A stretch of 64,000 bases of DNA, from positions 806,001 to 870,000 of the forward strand of contig NW_020194619.1 in the NCBI RefSeq assembly GCF_002865645.1, given 5' to 3'. The position numbers and the translations under genes are program-made. Position 1 is the first letter of the stretch; each line of letters begins with the position of its first letter. The stretch is from Hyaloscypha bicolor E (Eukaryota; Ascomycota; Leotiomycetes; Helotiales; Hyaloscyphaceae). The notes under the pieces were generated by a model. The model saw only the letters and a list, made by a program, of their open reading frames with translations, made no database searches and had not been told where the DNA came from. Positions 14,801-27,735 of this stretch are shown in pieces.

Positions 14801-16647
14801 ATAGTAATTAAGCTTATTTATATTAAATTAAGGCATATTAGGAAAAGGTTAGATTACTACTTTATACTATAATTATAATTAGGCCAGATATAGCTTTTAC
14901 TACTTTAGTACTTTTCTAGTTCTTAATAAACCCTGCTCTAGAGTACTTTATAGCTATAGATTAGGCTTTCCAATATCTGTTTAGAACCCGGTTTTTAGTA
15001 ATTTAGTATAATAGAGAATATAGAGAAATATAGCTATAGATTATATCTAATACTTTATATATAAATAACCTAGATATATAATAATTAAGCTATAGGTATA
15101 TAATCTCCTTATTTAGAGATTTAATATTATAGAAAGCCGCTTAATAGAGCTCTATAATTACCTCTTTAACTAAATTAGAAATATATAGAGTTATTTATAT
15201 AGTAAAGGAGACTATAGCTCTCTAGAGGCTATTTAGAGATTTATATTTAGATCTTAGAGAGCTCTGGACTATATTCTATAATAATAAATAAACTATTTAA
15301 CTAATTATTAGAGAGAATAAAAGAATTATTATAAAGCTCTATTATATTAATATCTAGAATATATGGCTATATTAAGAGTATAATAAAGGCGTATTTCAAG
15401 TTATATACCTTTAAATAAGTAATATACCTATAAATAAACTTATAAAAAATCTATCCCGATTTAAATTTGAGAACTTTAAAGCTTTATTAAATCTTTAGGA
15501 TATTAGAATAAAGATCGAAATAATTAAATAATATAAAAGGAGGCTTTTATTTATGTCTTTTATTTATAAAATCTATTAAAATAATAAAGCTTAAGAGCTA
15601 ATAGCAGGAGATCTAAAGGCATTCTATTATAGTATTAATAAGCTTATATAAAAGGCTCTTTATCTAATTAGATTACTTTTTATTCCTATTAATAGCCTCT
15701 TAAATCTTGGCAGAAGAGCTCTTATTACTATTCTCTTTATTAGATTTAGTAATCTCAAGTATAGTATGAATAAAGTACCTAAGAGCAGATAGATACTTTA
15801 AAATAGTCAGAATCTATAAAGGAGAATTAAGAAAAGAAAGCTTATAATATCTTTGGCAGTCGGAAGTTCTATAAGAAAGAGCTATATAATAGGGATATAA
15901 GAGATTGGAATAGCTAAATAAGAATAACCAGAAGTATACTTCTAGTAATAAGAACCTCGGCTAATAGTATTATAGTAAGAACTATTACTCTTGCCCTTTA
16001 AAGCGGATAAGACTATATTAAGTCAAAACGAGCTTTGGAATAATATAGAGAACTTATAATAACCTATATAAGGGATCTCTCTGAGACTAGTATAAGCAGG
16101 ACAAGGAATATAAGGCTTTGGTATAGACTTTTTTATCTTTAGTAAAGAAGTACTAGGAGTATTAGAAGATAATATAGGGATCTGAACCTTAATACTCTAT
16201 TAAAAGTAAGCTTTATATTAATAGTTAAGAGCTATACTTATAGCAGACTTGCGAGCTACTTAATACTATCTAAAGTTAGTAAAAAATGAAGCAAGAACGT
16301 ATTTTAGGTTAAAAATACCTTGGATTTGCAAGCCGGAATTAACTTAATAGTAGTATAAGAAGAGGTAGAAGCCATATATATAATAATTAGAAGCTTGGAA
16401 GGGATCTCTAGAAGAGTATTAAAGAAAAGCGGTTTGATTTGAGGCTCTGGAGTTAGTAAAAAGGGGTCCTTTATATAGGGCTCCCCTGGAATTCGGTAAT
16501 CTAGGAAAATAATATATACTAAGCCTATTCGGATCGGAATATTAATACGGCTCTACAAAACCTATATATTAAACGAATTTCGCTATTTCAAAGCTCTCTA
16601 ATTAGGTAGAATAAGTAGAATACGGTATCGTGCCTTCCTGGAGAGTG

Positions 16648-16818
16648 TATTATAGTAAGAATTACTGAATTAGGGCTAGTATAATTACTCTGCTTAGTTA
16701 GGATCTATATACTTACTTCCTAAAGCTTTATACTTTACTCAAGCTCTTTTCTAGCTAGTTTAATAAACTCTTTTACTATCTAATACAACTTCCTACTCTA
16801 TAATCTTTATATATATTA
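16648..16818 (+). repeat. 3' LTR of the Ty1/copia element
   Basis: This is the partner of the 171-bp LTR at 9,860-10,030. A purine-rich GGAGAG at 16,640-16,645 lies just upstream and may be the remnant polypurine tract. The sequence after the LTR, ATATC, pairs with ATACC before the 5' LTR as the target-site duplication. Confidence 0.9.
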
Positions 16819-18490
16819 ATATCTAATTCTCTATATATAGATATATATAGCTACTAAAAAAGCTATAGTACTAGCTTCTTTATCTAAATCTTTTCTGGAT
16901 ATTATTTAGGTAACTTAGAGAAATAATTCTTAATATTAGAATATTATAAAATAGAGACTTAGTAAGAAAGATATTAAGGGAAAAGAAATCTAGAAAAATA
17001 ATTCGGGCCTATTTAGGTATTATTTAAGAATTATTATATCTAATAATCCCGCTTTATATTAAGAAATTATAAAGCTTTATTATAATAACCTAATAGCCAG
17101 ATATTATAAAATAAAGAAAACTCTTAAGCTCTTTAGAAAATCCTAGTATTAGAAGAATATAGAAAGAGATATTTATAATTATTATTAAGAATATAATATT
17201 TACTAGAGAATTAAGATAAAGAGGCATTTGCTATATAGTTTACTTAGTAATTTATTATAGTCTAAGAAACCCTGGAATAAGATCTCTATAGATTTTATTA
17301 TAAGTCTATTATTATATAAGAACCTAATAGGAAATCCCGATTTTAATATAATTCTTATAATTATTAACTAGTACTTTAAAATAGCAAAATATATTATATA
17401 TTATAAAACTATTAACTTTCCGGAGTTTATTAAGATTATATAGAAATATATTTTCTTAATCTTTAGCTTCTCTAATAGAATTATTTCTAATTAAGAAATA
17501 GTATTTACTAGTTAGTTCTAGTTTACTTTCTACTTTTATTTAATATATAAATAGTATTTAAGTATAGTTTACTTTTCTTAGATAAATAATTAGATAAAAA
17601 AGTAAAATTAGGCCCTAAAATACTACCTAAAATATTATTATAATACCTAAAAAAATAACTAGTTTAAGAAGTTATTTTTTACGGAATTTGTATATAATAA
17701 CTCAAAATATTAGGTTTTATAAAATATATCTTTCTATATATATTATAGATATTACTCTTAATTTCTATAAAATCCTAAGAATAGAATTATAAAAGAGATA
17801 CTAGCTATATATAAAAGGCTAGAAATCCTTAAAATAAAGTAAAGAAAGCTTAAGAATTTATAATATTATATATAAAATAACCGGGAAACCTATTATAATA
17901 AGTACTAGTTAGCTAAATATTATTTTAAAAAAGTCTAAGTAATATTATTAATAAGAAATATTAAATTTAAGGCAAGAAAGCTTAAGCCAAAATTTATAGA
18001 TCTATTTAGGATTCTTAAATATATTAGTAATTTAGTATATAAATTAGAATTACTAAGTATATATAATTATTTATATTTAACTTTTTATATTTTCTTTCTT
18101 AAAAAATATATAATAAAAAAGAATTAGAAGCTATATTTATATTTTTCCGGAAAACTTCCGGAATTAGTAAATAATAATAAAGAATAAGAATAGGAAATAG
18201 AAGCTATTATTAATTACTAATAAGATAATAGAAATAAGAAGTAATAATATTTAATTAAATAGAAAGCCTAGCCTAAAAATTATAATACCTAGTTATTTAC
18301 TTTCTCTAATCTTAAAAATTTCAAGGAACTTCTAAAATCATATAACTAAAACCATAGTTTAGAATCCGAAATTACTTTTTAATAATTTCTTAAGATTAAA
18401 AAAAATTCTGGATTACTAAAGAAAAGGCTACTTAAAAGAAAAAGAGGACCTAGATAGCTAAAAAAAAGGCCCAGAATAATAATAGAAATA
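16819..18490 (+). mobile_element. Ty3/gypsy chromovirus, 3' part (integrase and chromodomain)
   Basis: This is the continuation of copy B after the copia insertion. Integrase remnants run from about 17,000 to 17,800. At about 18,190-18,350 the translation reads EAIINYQQDNRNKKQQYL, followed by KNYNTQLFTF and NLKNFKELLKSY. The spacing matches an integrase C-terminal chromodomain (E-I-D-R-Y-LVKWKGY, NTWEP, NL--A-ELL--Y) in which Trp codons have become stops or Gln. The right limit against the LINE is approximate. Confidence 0.7.
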
Positions 18491-21400
18491 CTTTTTCCCT
18501 GGATTTTTTATTTATAAAGGTTTTCTAGGGTTTTATTAAGGCTTATAAGAATTATATTTAAATTATTAGAAAAAGATTTAGGATTAAGAAAGATTTATTA
18601 TAGGTAAACTAGCTATAAGTATCTTAAATAAATAAATTCTAATTCCTATAAATTCCTAATTCCTAAAGTAAGAATACTAAATACTAGTTCTATTTAGGAC
18701 TTAATAAAGAATTAGCTAATACTTTCCGGAATTCGCTTATTTCTTAATAAGATATAGTTATATTATAATAATATTAGTATTAAGAATATTAAAAGAAGTA
18801 AGTAAGGAACTTATAATAGCTATATATACCTTATAAAAGGCCCGAATTTCTAAAGTCAGGTCCTAAATAGCTATAAGTATTATATTATTAGTATTTAAAG
18901 TACTAGTAATAAATTACTTAGTAATCTTAGTAATAAGCTTAGTAATAAAGTTAATGCCTTAAAAGTAAATATTATAGTATTTCTTTAAGAAATTAGTAAG
19001 TATCTAAATATATTAGAAGAAACTTATCTTTAGAATACTAACCTAAATAATATTATTATCTGCTTTATTAAGATAAGAAAAAGAATTCCAAAGCTTATTA
19101 GTATTTTTCTAGTCTTTAAAAACCTAATTAATAATATTATTCTTATTAATATAATATTATTTAGGATATATTTTAAGAAATTTCTTAAAGGCTATAATAA
19201 TATCTTCCTAGAACTAGTAAGCCTCTAATAAGTAGTAAGAAATCTGAAATCATATTAGCTTTAATAGATATTAAAGCTAAAGAACTTACTAATATATAAG
19301 ATTTAGAACCCTTATTATAATAGTTATAATTTTTCTTACTAGGTATTATAGTATATAAGATAAAGAAATTAATAAGCAAATACTTAAAATATTTCAAGTA
19401 TTTACTAGTAATAGAAAAGAAGACTATAAGGTTATTTTTATATTTATTATTATATAGGCAAATAATAAAGCCAGAAAAAGATATTATAGAATTAATTAAA
19501 AATAATTAAAGAAGGCTTAAAAAAAAGTAAAAGAAAAGGCTAGAAAATAATAATAGAAAAAGTTATTATATATATAGTTATTAGAAAGAAAAAGAATATA
19601 TAGTAATATAAAGAGGTTCTTTTATAAAAATAAAGAACTATCTAAATTAACTACTAGTTTTCGCGCTAGTCCTAATTAGAAACTAGTATAACTAATTAAT
19701 ATATGCTTCTAGGAGCCTATAAATAATTTCTAGGATCTCAGAAATATTTATATAGGTTTCTTATATAAATATTTGTTAAATTCTTTCTATATAGCTATTT
19801 AGATTATTCTAATACGAGATCTAATAAGTAGTATTAATTTCGTGAGGTAATGCCTTAGTACTTTAGATTAAGCTAATTAGAATACTTAGATTCTAAACAA
19901 AATTATAATTACTAGCTAGCCCCTATATCTGGGATATAATTACTCTTTCTTCTTACTTACTTAGCCCTAATTTAATTAGATGATTTTTATATCTATTATC
20001 TAGATTATATTAGTAAAACTATCTCTTAAGATACTAGAAGTTTATCTTAATTAAATAATTAATTAATTAAATATTTACTAGAATAAATTAATAGATCTTG
20101 GGAATAAGATCCTAGAAAAGAGATATAGTTATAATATATATAGGATTATATATAATTTAAGGGCATATAATAAACCTCGGATATTATAAGTATTAATTAG
20201 GGAAATTAGAGGCTCTCTAATTTCATAACTAACTATTATTTATATTATAAATATTAGACTTATAAATTACTAATTATATATATATTATTAGGGCCTCCTA
20301 TTTAAAGAGGGCTTCTCTAGATCTTATAGAAGAGATAAAGATTAGTTCTATACTAAATTTAATACTATAGTTTTATAACTTACTAATTTATTCTATTATC
20401 TTATTACTTACTAATAAATACCTTATATTATATCTCTAACTAATCTATCCCGGGCTTTTTCCCAGAACTTAAGGAACTAGTTAGAGTAATATAACGGACT
20501 AAAAGACAAGTATCCTAAAAGCAAATAGTAAGATTAGAAAACTAATATTATAAGCTTAAATAAAGCCTAAAAAAAGCTATTAGGGTATTTAAATATAGCT
20601 AGTAATACGAGTAATTAGCTAATATGGCAGGTAACCTAGATAAGCTATAGAGATTTATTAAAATTATTAAAAAGAAAGAAATACGGGTCTTTTCTTATAT
20701 CTCTAATTTTAATTTTACTAATAAAATAATTATAATAATACTAGAATAAAAGGCTAAAACCCTTAATACGAAATTTCACTTACTTCTAGTAAAAGCAAAT
20801 ATATTAGATATTAATATCTTTATAATAGGGCGGAAAACATATCTCTAGCCTATTTACTATTTATATATTACTAAATAAGAGATTATTTATATTATTAATA
20901 AGTTTAGGAATTATAAAATATTAGAACTAGACTTGGTTTCGAATAAAATTATCTATATTATACTTTCTATAATAGTAGATACTATACTATAAATCTTTAA
21001 TATAAGCCTTAATACGAGATATTACCTAAAGTACTTCTATAAATTAATTATAATTACTCTTAAAAAACCGGGCAAAAAGCTAGTAAAATACTTGGAAATA
21101 AGAGAATATAAATCTATTATATTTCTTAATACTATTAGAAAAGTTATAGAATTAGTTATAGCTATAAGAATAAGTATTATACTAGAGACCTACTTTTTTT
21201 TACTAAATAATTATATTAGCAAATATAAGAAACTCTTATATAAAATAGTATTATATAATATAATTATAAATATTTATAAAGCCTAGTAAAGAAAGGAAGT
21301 TATAATACTTCTATTTCTTAATATATCCGAAGTATATAATATAGTATTATATACTTAACTTATTTATAATCTTAGTAAATATTATCTAAGAAATAAATAG

Positions 21401-23560
21401 GCTAAATAAATTAGTAGCTTTTTTAATAACTAAAGTATAATTCTTAAGCTCCCGGAATTTAGTACTAGTAAAATAAGTATATGTATTAGTATTTCCTAAG
21501 GTTTCTTTCTTAGTCCTATTCTTTATTCTTTCTATAATACTAACTTTCTCGAGATTATAGGGAATATTAGAATTAAATTAATAGAATAGATTAATAATAT
21601 TAACTTTATAGCCCGAGGGCTTAATATAATAGTAATTATAGCTTTACTTAAGGTAGTATATAATAATTATTAAACCTGGGCTAGTACTTATAAATCCAAA
21701 TTTGCCCCGAATAAGTTCTATATAGTTTATTTTTATTACTTATATACTAGGGTAATTATATAATAAGAAAATAAGTACTTTTTCTAACTCGGAGAAGTTA
21801 TAGTAATACTAAAAGAAAATACTAAGATACTAGATATAATTCTTAATAATAAGCTAAATTTCTATACCTATATTACTATTATTATAGTAAAGGCAAGAAA
21901 GAACCTTATAATTATCTTTATTCTCGGGAAGTTAATATAGGATACAAGATTATAAAATACTTGTAATATTTATTAAGCTATAGTTCTCCTAATTATTATA
22001 TATTATAGCTTAGTATAATATATTTCAGGAAAGAAGAAAGCTAAATAAACTCTTGCCTTAATTCAAACCCAAGTTATAAAGTATATTTCGGTAGTATATA
22101 AATAAGCAGGTATAGATATACTAAATATCGAGCTCTTACTTACCCTAATTTCTCTCAAACTAAGAAAATAAAACTATAAAGCTCTATTAAGAATTAATAC
22201 TAGTAAATAAGAATATTAACTTATATAGGCCATCCCATATATAATATAAGGTATTAATATTACTAGTTATAGCCCGCTTGCCTAGTATAAGGTATTATTT
22301 AAGGCTATTTTTAAAACTAAGCTTATATTTATAGAAATAAAAAAAGGGTTCATAATCCTACTATAGGCCCAGATACTTAATATAATTACAGGCATTCTAT
22401 TAATAGCTAAAGAAGCTACTAGGATTTATAATAAACTTATCTAGACCCCCGGATATATATATATCTATATAAATAAATTAGGTATTAATAATAGGATTAG
22501 TATTATTACTTATTATACTTAAATAAGAGAAATTAAGCAGGCCTTTATAGGAATAAACTATATATTAATAGTTTATATAAGAGAAGTATATAGTCTAGTT
22601 ATAGTACTCTAGATAATAGTAGTCTTAGATAAACTATATCTCATATATATTTTTAGTAATAACTAGATAGTTATTAAGAATATCTTAAACCTATTAGCTA
22701 AAAAGGCCTAATATTTCCTAAGAGAAATATATAAGCTCTTCTAGTAAACTTTTTGCCTTATATAGATCTACTAGATACTAGCTTATATTAGTATTACAGG
22801 TAATAAAACCATTAATATTATAGTAAAAAAGGCTATGAGATAGCGGTCTAATAGTAATAGGAAACCGACTATACTATAATATAATAATTTAGTAATACTA
22901 ATTATATCTATTCTAAATTAAATTAACTAATATATAATAAAGAAGTAAATAGAATAATAATATAAAGGCTAATATAGCTAGTAAGTTTATTATATTTATA
23001 AATAATTCCATAAAAAGAATATATAACTATATTATAACTAACCCTAATAGTAAAGCTTAATTATTATCTAGATAAGAACTAGAAAGATTAAACTTTACTA
23101 ATTCCTATTTAAAATAGGTATTTTAGGAATTAACTTCTAGTACTATAACTAATATAACTATAGAAACCGGAACCAGAATATCTAAAATACCTTTTATATT
23201 TTATTTATTTATCTTGCCTTTATAAATCTTAGAAAATAGTTCAGGAATAGAATTAAGGACTTTACTATAGATCTCAAGAAAGTTCTAGGTAATAAGAAGC
23301 TAGCTACTTATACTACTAACTTTATAGTAAGTATAGAACTACTAAAGCCCTTTAGTTATATATAGGTAAAGCCCGAGAATAAAGAAGACTCTAAATAAGG
23401 GGCCTCCCTGAACTTAGGTTACTCTTATAGCTATACCCGAATACGGGTAATTATTGGGCCGAGATATATAGTATATAAGAATAAGTACTTTAACCTACTA
23501 AAAAAGTAGATAAGACAAACTATTATTTTAACTAGTATAATATATTACTTGGGATTACTA
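18491..23560 (+). mobile_element. Tad/I-like LINE, RIP-degraded
   Basis: This is a non-LTR retrotransposon relic on the plus strand. The best-preserved block, at about 21,040-21,290, reads LKKPGKK, then FLNTIRKVIELVIAIRIS. This is the LINE reverse transcriptase entry (LKKPGK---YRPI-LLNTIGKVLE--V--RI). About 200 bp later come the QGFFLSPILYSFY segment near 21,498-21,536 and the catalytic box IDNINFIARG near 21,590-21,620 (ancestral F/YVDD). An RNase H-like domain follows at about 22,380-22,740. The sequence upstream to about 18,500 should hold the endonuclease and ORF1, but I could not recognise them securely. No poly-A tail or target duplication was found, so both ends are approximate. Confidence 0.65.
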
Positions 23561-24060
23561 TAGACGGGACTTTGGGGCAATTTCAGTTTCTATTCTCCTT
23601 ATCTTTAGCTTATTTCTAGTATATATAGTAGCAGGTCCCAGGGGCCTTTCCTATATAGATAGTAGCGGAATACCTATATGCCCAGATATGGCATATACCG
23701 GGAGGGGACTTGGGGACGTGATATTTGCCCGCTCCCTGGCACCCCGCAAGGGGGCCACCAGGGTGTGGATAATCTCAGGAGGCCCTGGAGGACTTTGATA
23801 CGGGGCTCCAGGGCCTGCTATGCGGGGATTTGGGGCATTTCTTCCACTTTACACACCTAGTTTGGGGACCTCGGGGCGCAATTATCAGGGTTTGGGACGC
23901 AGAACGGCTAATTCGAGGGCTTCAAGAGACTTTAGGGGGCTTCAGGGACTTCAGGGGGCTCCAGGAAGTGATCTCAGGCAACAAGGCACGAATTCAGGCA
24001 GCAGCAGGAACTGCAGCGTAGATTAGACCACTCCCGCATGGGCCTCAGGCCTGGAACGGT
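23561..24060. other. GC-rich boundary segment between RIP compartment and gene island
   Basis: Composition changes sharply here, from about 80% AT to GC-rich. The segment has recurrent G-runs: GGGACTTTGGGG at 23,566, GGGGACTTGGGG at 23,704, GGGGATTTGGGG at 23,824, and several further GGGG clusters to 23,970. Three overlapping short ORFs here show no recognisable protein. I see no gene. Confidence 0.5.
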
Positions 24061-25625
24061 ATATGACTAAATCAATCAATCAATCACTCCTCTGGCGGGC
24101 TGATCGTTTGGAGACTTGCTTCCAAGATGTCCCCGCAACAGCAGCGGCCTCATGCAAACTGGCAAGAAGCCAGAGCTGGGTTTCCAGTACAGGGGAAAGC
24201 GCCTCGCCGTTCAGATCAGATTGGGTCCGATAAAAGCCTGATGCTCAGGGTTGGCTCATTCTCATGGAGGTAGGTACTGTACTGGTATATCAAGTTCTAT
24301 CATGTCTGTCTCAGCTGCAACGCTCCCTGTACCGGATGACTGCCCCTCGGGCTGTGAAGCCTAGTAGTTAACGCTCACACTGGGAGTTGTAATATTAGTC
24401 GCAAATTGAATTACTGCCTGCAATGCTCTTCACCCCAGCATACCTCCGGAGCCGAGCAGACGGCTCCCACCTGGGTCCCTCATAAGCAACGGCAATGGTG
24501 GATGGGTCACGGCAATGGATGGGCAAGGCAATGGATGGGCCATGTCTGGTAGTTCTACAATGAGGTCAGAGCATCTGACCTGCATCATGTGAGTTGCCGG
24601 TTTCGTCTGGACGGACTGGCCACGACGCGTAATTACAAACGCGATTCAGTGCAGTCAACGACAGCTCGAATCAGGGCCGATGTTGGGAGGCGCCAGCTCG
24701 AATACCGGTGCCCATTGCGGATGCGGATGCGGATGATTGTTGTTATCTCTCCCCTTGCCAGCTCGTACAGTATGGTTGTCGTCACAATGTGCAGAGTAGG
24801 GAGGTACGAAGGTACAGTATGGTACGGGAGTCGTTCGTCTCGGAGCTGCGGGCTGCAGGGGGAGCTCCCAGCCCCTCTCTCAGATAGTTGGGGGATGGGG
24901 GAGAGGATATTGTATTGAGAGAGCAGGTGTGCGCGGAACAATATATGTACAGCTTGCTCTCGGAAAGGAAGGCACATCCACGCTCTCTGCCCTGCGCTGC
25001 TCTGCTCGCTGCTGCTCTGACCGCTCGGCGCTGTGCTGCTCCGCTCCGTTCCGCCCCGCCCCGCCCCGCTGGTCAAAGGCCGTCCGAGGCCGTCCGAGGC
25101 TTCGCTACGCCAACCAGAGGCGCGGCGCCAACACCAATCAGCCCAACTGGCCTTCCCCTTCCGCCTGCCACCTTTATTCCCTCGCCAATCAAGCAAGCTC
25201 CCTCACCCATTTCAATTAATTGACGAACTGGATCGTCCCCCGTCGCCATCGCCATCGCCATCGCCGTCGCCATTCTGGCCCTCAACTGATCCCCTCCCAT
25301 CCATCCTCCCATTCTCATCTTTTGTCCGTCTCTTAATCTTCGCCCTCCCCCACCCCCATCGAGCCAAGCAGCAGTACATCATCTCGACGTCAGACGCTCG
25401 CGTTTTGCGCTGCCAATCGCTATTTCAACGGCTTTGTGGCGCCCTGAAACCTACTCCCCGATATCGAATCTGATCGAATCCGAATCCTACCTTTTGGGGA
25501 TATCTCCCGCCACGAGATCTGCAACAGTTCTTCAGCTGTAGCAATTGCCCGTCCGTTGTTCGACGACACCGAATCGCACTTCATACATTGTCGCAGCGTT
25601 TCGAGCTTCCTACCAACAATCAAAC
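24061..25625 (+). promoter_or_regulatory. Upstream region of the CBM48 gene, with two CCAAT boxes
   Basis: This stretch contains no gene I can support. It includes CCAAT boxes at 25,134-25,138 and 25,185-25,189, 51 bp apart. A GC-box-like run of CCCCG units lies near 25,055-25,070, and a GCCATC hexamer array near 25,245-25,270. Long pyrimidine tracts are typical of fungal core promoters. Several overlapping ORFs on both strands here are compositional and lack homology. Confidence 0.5.
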
Positions 25626-27735
25626 ATGGGCACCTTCGTGTTCAAGTGGGAGCATGACGCATCAGAGGTCTACGTGACTGGCACATTTGACGACTGGACG
25701 AAGAGCGAGAAGCTGATTCAGACTGGCAATGTCTTCGAGAAGAATGTGACGCTACCGAGCGCGGCCGAGAAGATATACTACAAGGTGCGTAAGGACAAAT
25801 TGAGTGCAACAATCGCGCAGAAGGGTCGAAATTTTTGCTCCAAACATCTCGACGTGTTGAGCTCCGCCGCCAAGTGGATAGGGAGGGTCTCAAAATACAT
25901 TCCTGCGGGGGTGCGTCCCTCAGGAATGCGACAGAACTTTATCTGGAGACAGGATGCTGGACCCCTGGCATCGTATCTGCATTTGACCTATGACGCGGTT
26001 TGGCCAGCCTCGCCATGCTTTTGTTTCGGGCGGTGAAGCTTTTCAAGTTGGAAATCCGCCGCTTCCAGGTTACCTAGCAGGCAGTGGTCTTGATTGGGAT
26101 GCCTGTGCTTGGACCACACCGCCCCTGTGTCGCCTATTCCCAACCCCGCCACCAGCTGTGAACAGCTGAGTTCTCTTAAACAAGATCCCCTCCCCTTTCA
26201 ACGTTCACATCGTTCCATAAGACAATTGCCTCGGCGACCTTTTTACTGATAATTCCTTCCCTTTGCAGTTTGTTGTCGATGGTGAATGGGTTACCGATCC
26301 CACTGCCCCTCAAGAGAAAGACGCTTCAGGCAACCTAAACAACGTCCTCACCACAGACCGAATCGTCAAGCACACGCCCGAGTCAGCTGGTATCATGTCT
26401 GGAGTTGCTCCTACATCCACGACAGCTGAACTGGCGAAGAATGTTCCACTCGAAAAGACTGGCTCATCAGACCTGCCAGGCACTTTCCCCGAGACCCCAG
26501 CTGCTGTTGAAAAAGGCGACTTCTCCGTGGCCCCTCTCCCAGCTTTCGATGGGGCTATCAATCCCATAAAGCTTGCCCCTGGCGAGAAAGTCCCGGATCC
26601 AAGCTCGTTCACGAACAATACTGTCACCTCTGGAGTTCGCGATGACCCCGAGCTTGTTGCCGCTGCTGCCAAGGAGGAACAGCAGCCAGAACCAACCTTC
26701 AGCGTCGCACCACTTCCAGCCTTTCCGGGTGGCGTCAACCCGGTCAAGGTTGCACCTGGGGAAAAGATTCCCGAATCGAGCACGTTGACGGGCAATACTA
26801 TTCATTCGGCGGTCACGACCGACAAAGAGTCCTACGAAAAGAGTGGTGGGTTGGGAAATGCTCCTGTTCTTCCTCCGGTCGTCACCCCTCAAAGTGAGCG
26901 GGATCAAAAAGGCACCGGCATTCTTGATCTTCCACCCATTTCGAAGAAGTTGATTCCGGAGTCAAGCTTACCAATTGGAGGTACAGGTGCAGAGACCTTC
27001 GATGCTGGTCCAACGATCCAATCTTCCGGCCCAGCAAGCACTACCGCCCAACTTGCCGCAGCTGTGCCTCTCGAATCATCTAAAGTACCAGAAGTTGTGA
27101 AGGAAAGCCAAGCAGAGGCAGGAGTAGGGCCAGAAGCCAGTGCCGTTCCGGAAGAGGTTAAGGAGAAGAGCGCCGTGGAGAAGGAGCTCTTGGGCCATGT
27201 TCCCGTCGCCCCAGCTACCTCCGAGGGAATTGCAGAACATCCCAACTCTGTCAGCGCCCCAGCAAAGGATACACCGGAAGTAGTAAAGGAATCAATCGCC
27301 GAATCAGGCCAGAGCCCTGAAGCTGCTGCGAACGAGGAAGCCGTGTTGGAGAAAAAAGCTGTGGAAAAGGAACTTCTCTCCGAGATCAAGCCCGAAACCT
27401 CTACTGGTGAACCTGCACCAAAGGGAACTTCTGCTGGGACCTCGGGAGGCTTGAATCCACCCGCATCCCCTGCAAAGCCTATCGAGTCACGTGAAGTGTC
27501 GCCTGGGACCGTACCAGGCGAAAGAACTCCGGCGGCAATGACCACCACGGATAAGACCACTCCAGCGAAAGATACAACAACCAGCCCTTCCACACCCTCC
27601 AAGGCTACACCTGGGAGCAGCAAGGCGGCAGATAGTCCTGCAAGTGTCTCGACAGCAGATAAGACGGACAAGAAGAAGAAGCGACTCAGCTTTTTCGGAA
27701 AACTCAAGGCCAAACTAAGCGACAAGAAGAATTAA
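25626..27735 (+). CDS. CRP1: Crp1/Mdg1-like protein with AMPK-type glycogen-binding domain (CBM48)
   Basis: Two exons, 25,626-25,784 and 26,269-27,735, are joined across a 484-bp phase-0 intron (GTGCGT...TTGCAG) and encode 541 residues. The N-terminal ~75 residues are a CBM48/AMPK1-CBM fold. FKWEHDASEVYVTGTFDDW begins near residue 6, and YYKFVVDGEWVTDP is rebuilt exactly across the intron, which proves the splice. The rest is low-complexity and rich in Pro, Ala, Glu, Ser and Thr. It contains two copies of an FSVAPLPAF-to-APGEK module (residues 138-160 and 197-219) and paired E-VVKES / AVEKELL segments, and ends in a Lys-rich tail (KKKKRLSFFGKLKAKLSDKK). This is the architecture of yeast Crp1 and Mdg1. 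Crp1 was isolated as a cruciform-DNA binder and Mdg1 acts in pheromone signalling. Which role applies here cannot be read from sequence. Its 3' end converges on the transcription factor gene. Confidence 0.85.

Larger units (their letters stand above)
9860..16818 (+). mobile_element. Full-length Ty1/copia retrotransposon nested in a chromovirus
   Basis: This 6,959-bp element is bounded by two 171-bp direct repeats (the LTRs) and by a 5-bp target duplication, ATACC at 9,855-9,859 and ATATC at 16,819-16,823, which differ by one C-to-T change. Remnant domains follow the copia order, with integrase before reverse transcriptase. Gag lies at about 10,210-11,400 and protease at about 11,535-11,820. 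Pre-integrase and integrase lie at about 12,090-13,050. Reverse transcriptase lies at about 13,900-14,850, with its FYVDD box decayed to FYINDF near 14,540. RNase H lies at about 15,060-15,300. About 1.3 kb of unexplained sequence separates RNase H from the 3' LTR. Stops in all frames show it is dead. The gag half is less AT-rich than the rest. Confidence 0.88.

Noticed and set aside
19185..19397. 70-codon minus-strand ORF in the LINE region, and similar short ORFs in AT-rich DNA (for example 57,974-58,177)
   Set aside because: Translations are dominated by Ile, Lys, Asn, Tyr and Leu, as expected from AT-rich DNA, and lie inside degraded retroelements.
24589..25473. Cluster of overlapping ORFs on both strands upstream of the CBM48 gene
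   Set aside because: They overlap one another, have biased Arg/Ser/Pro composition from GC-rich promoter DNA, and show no domain or intron logic.
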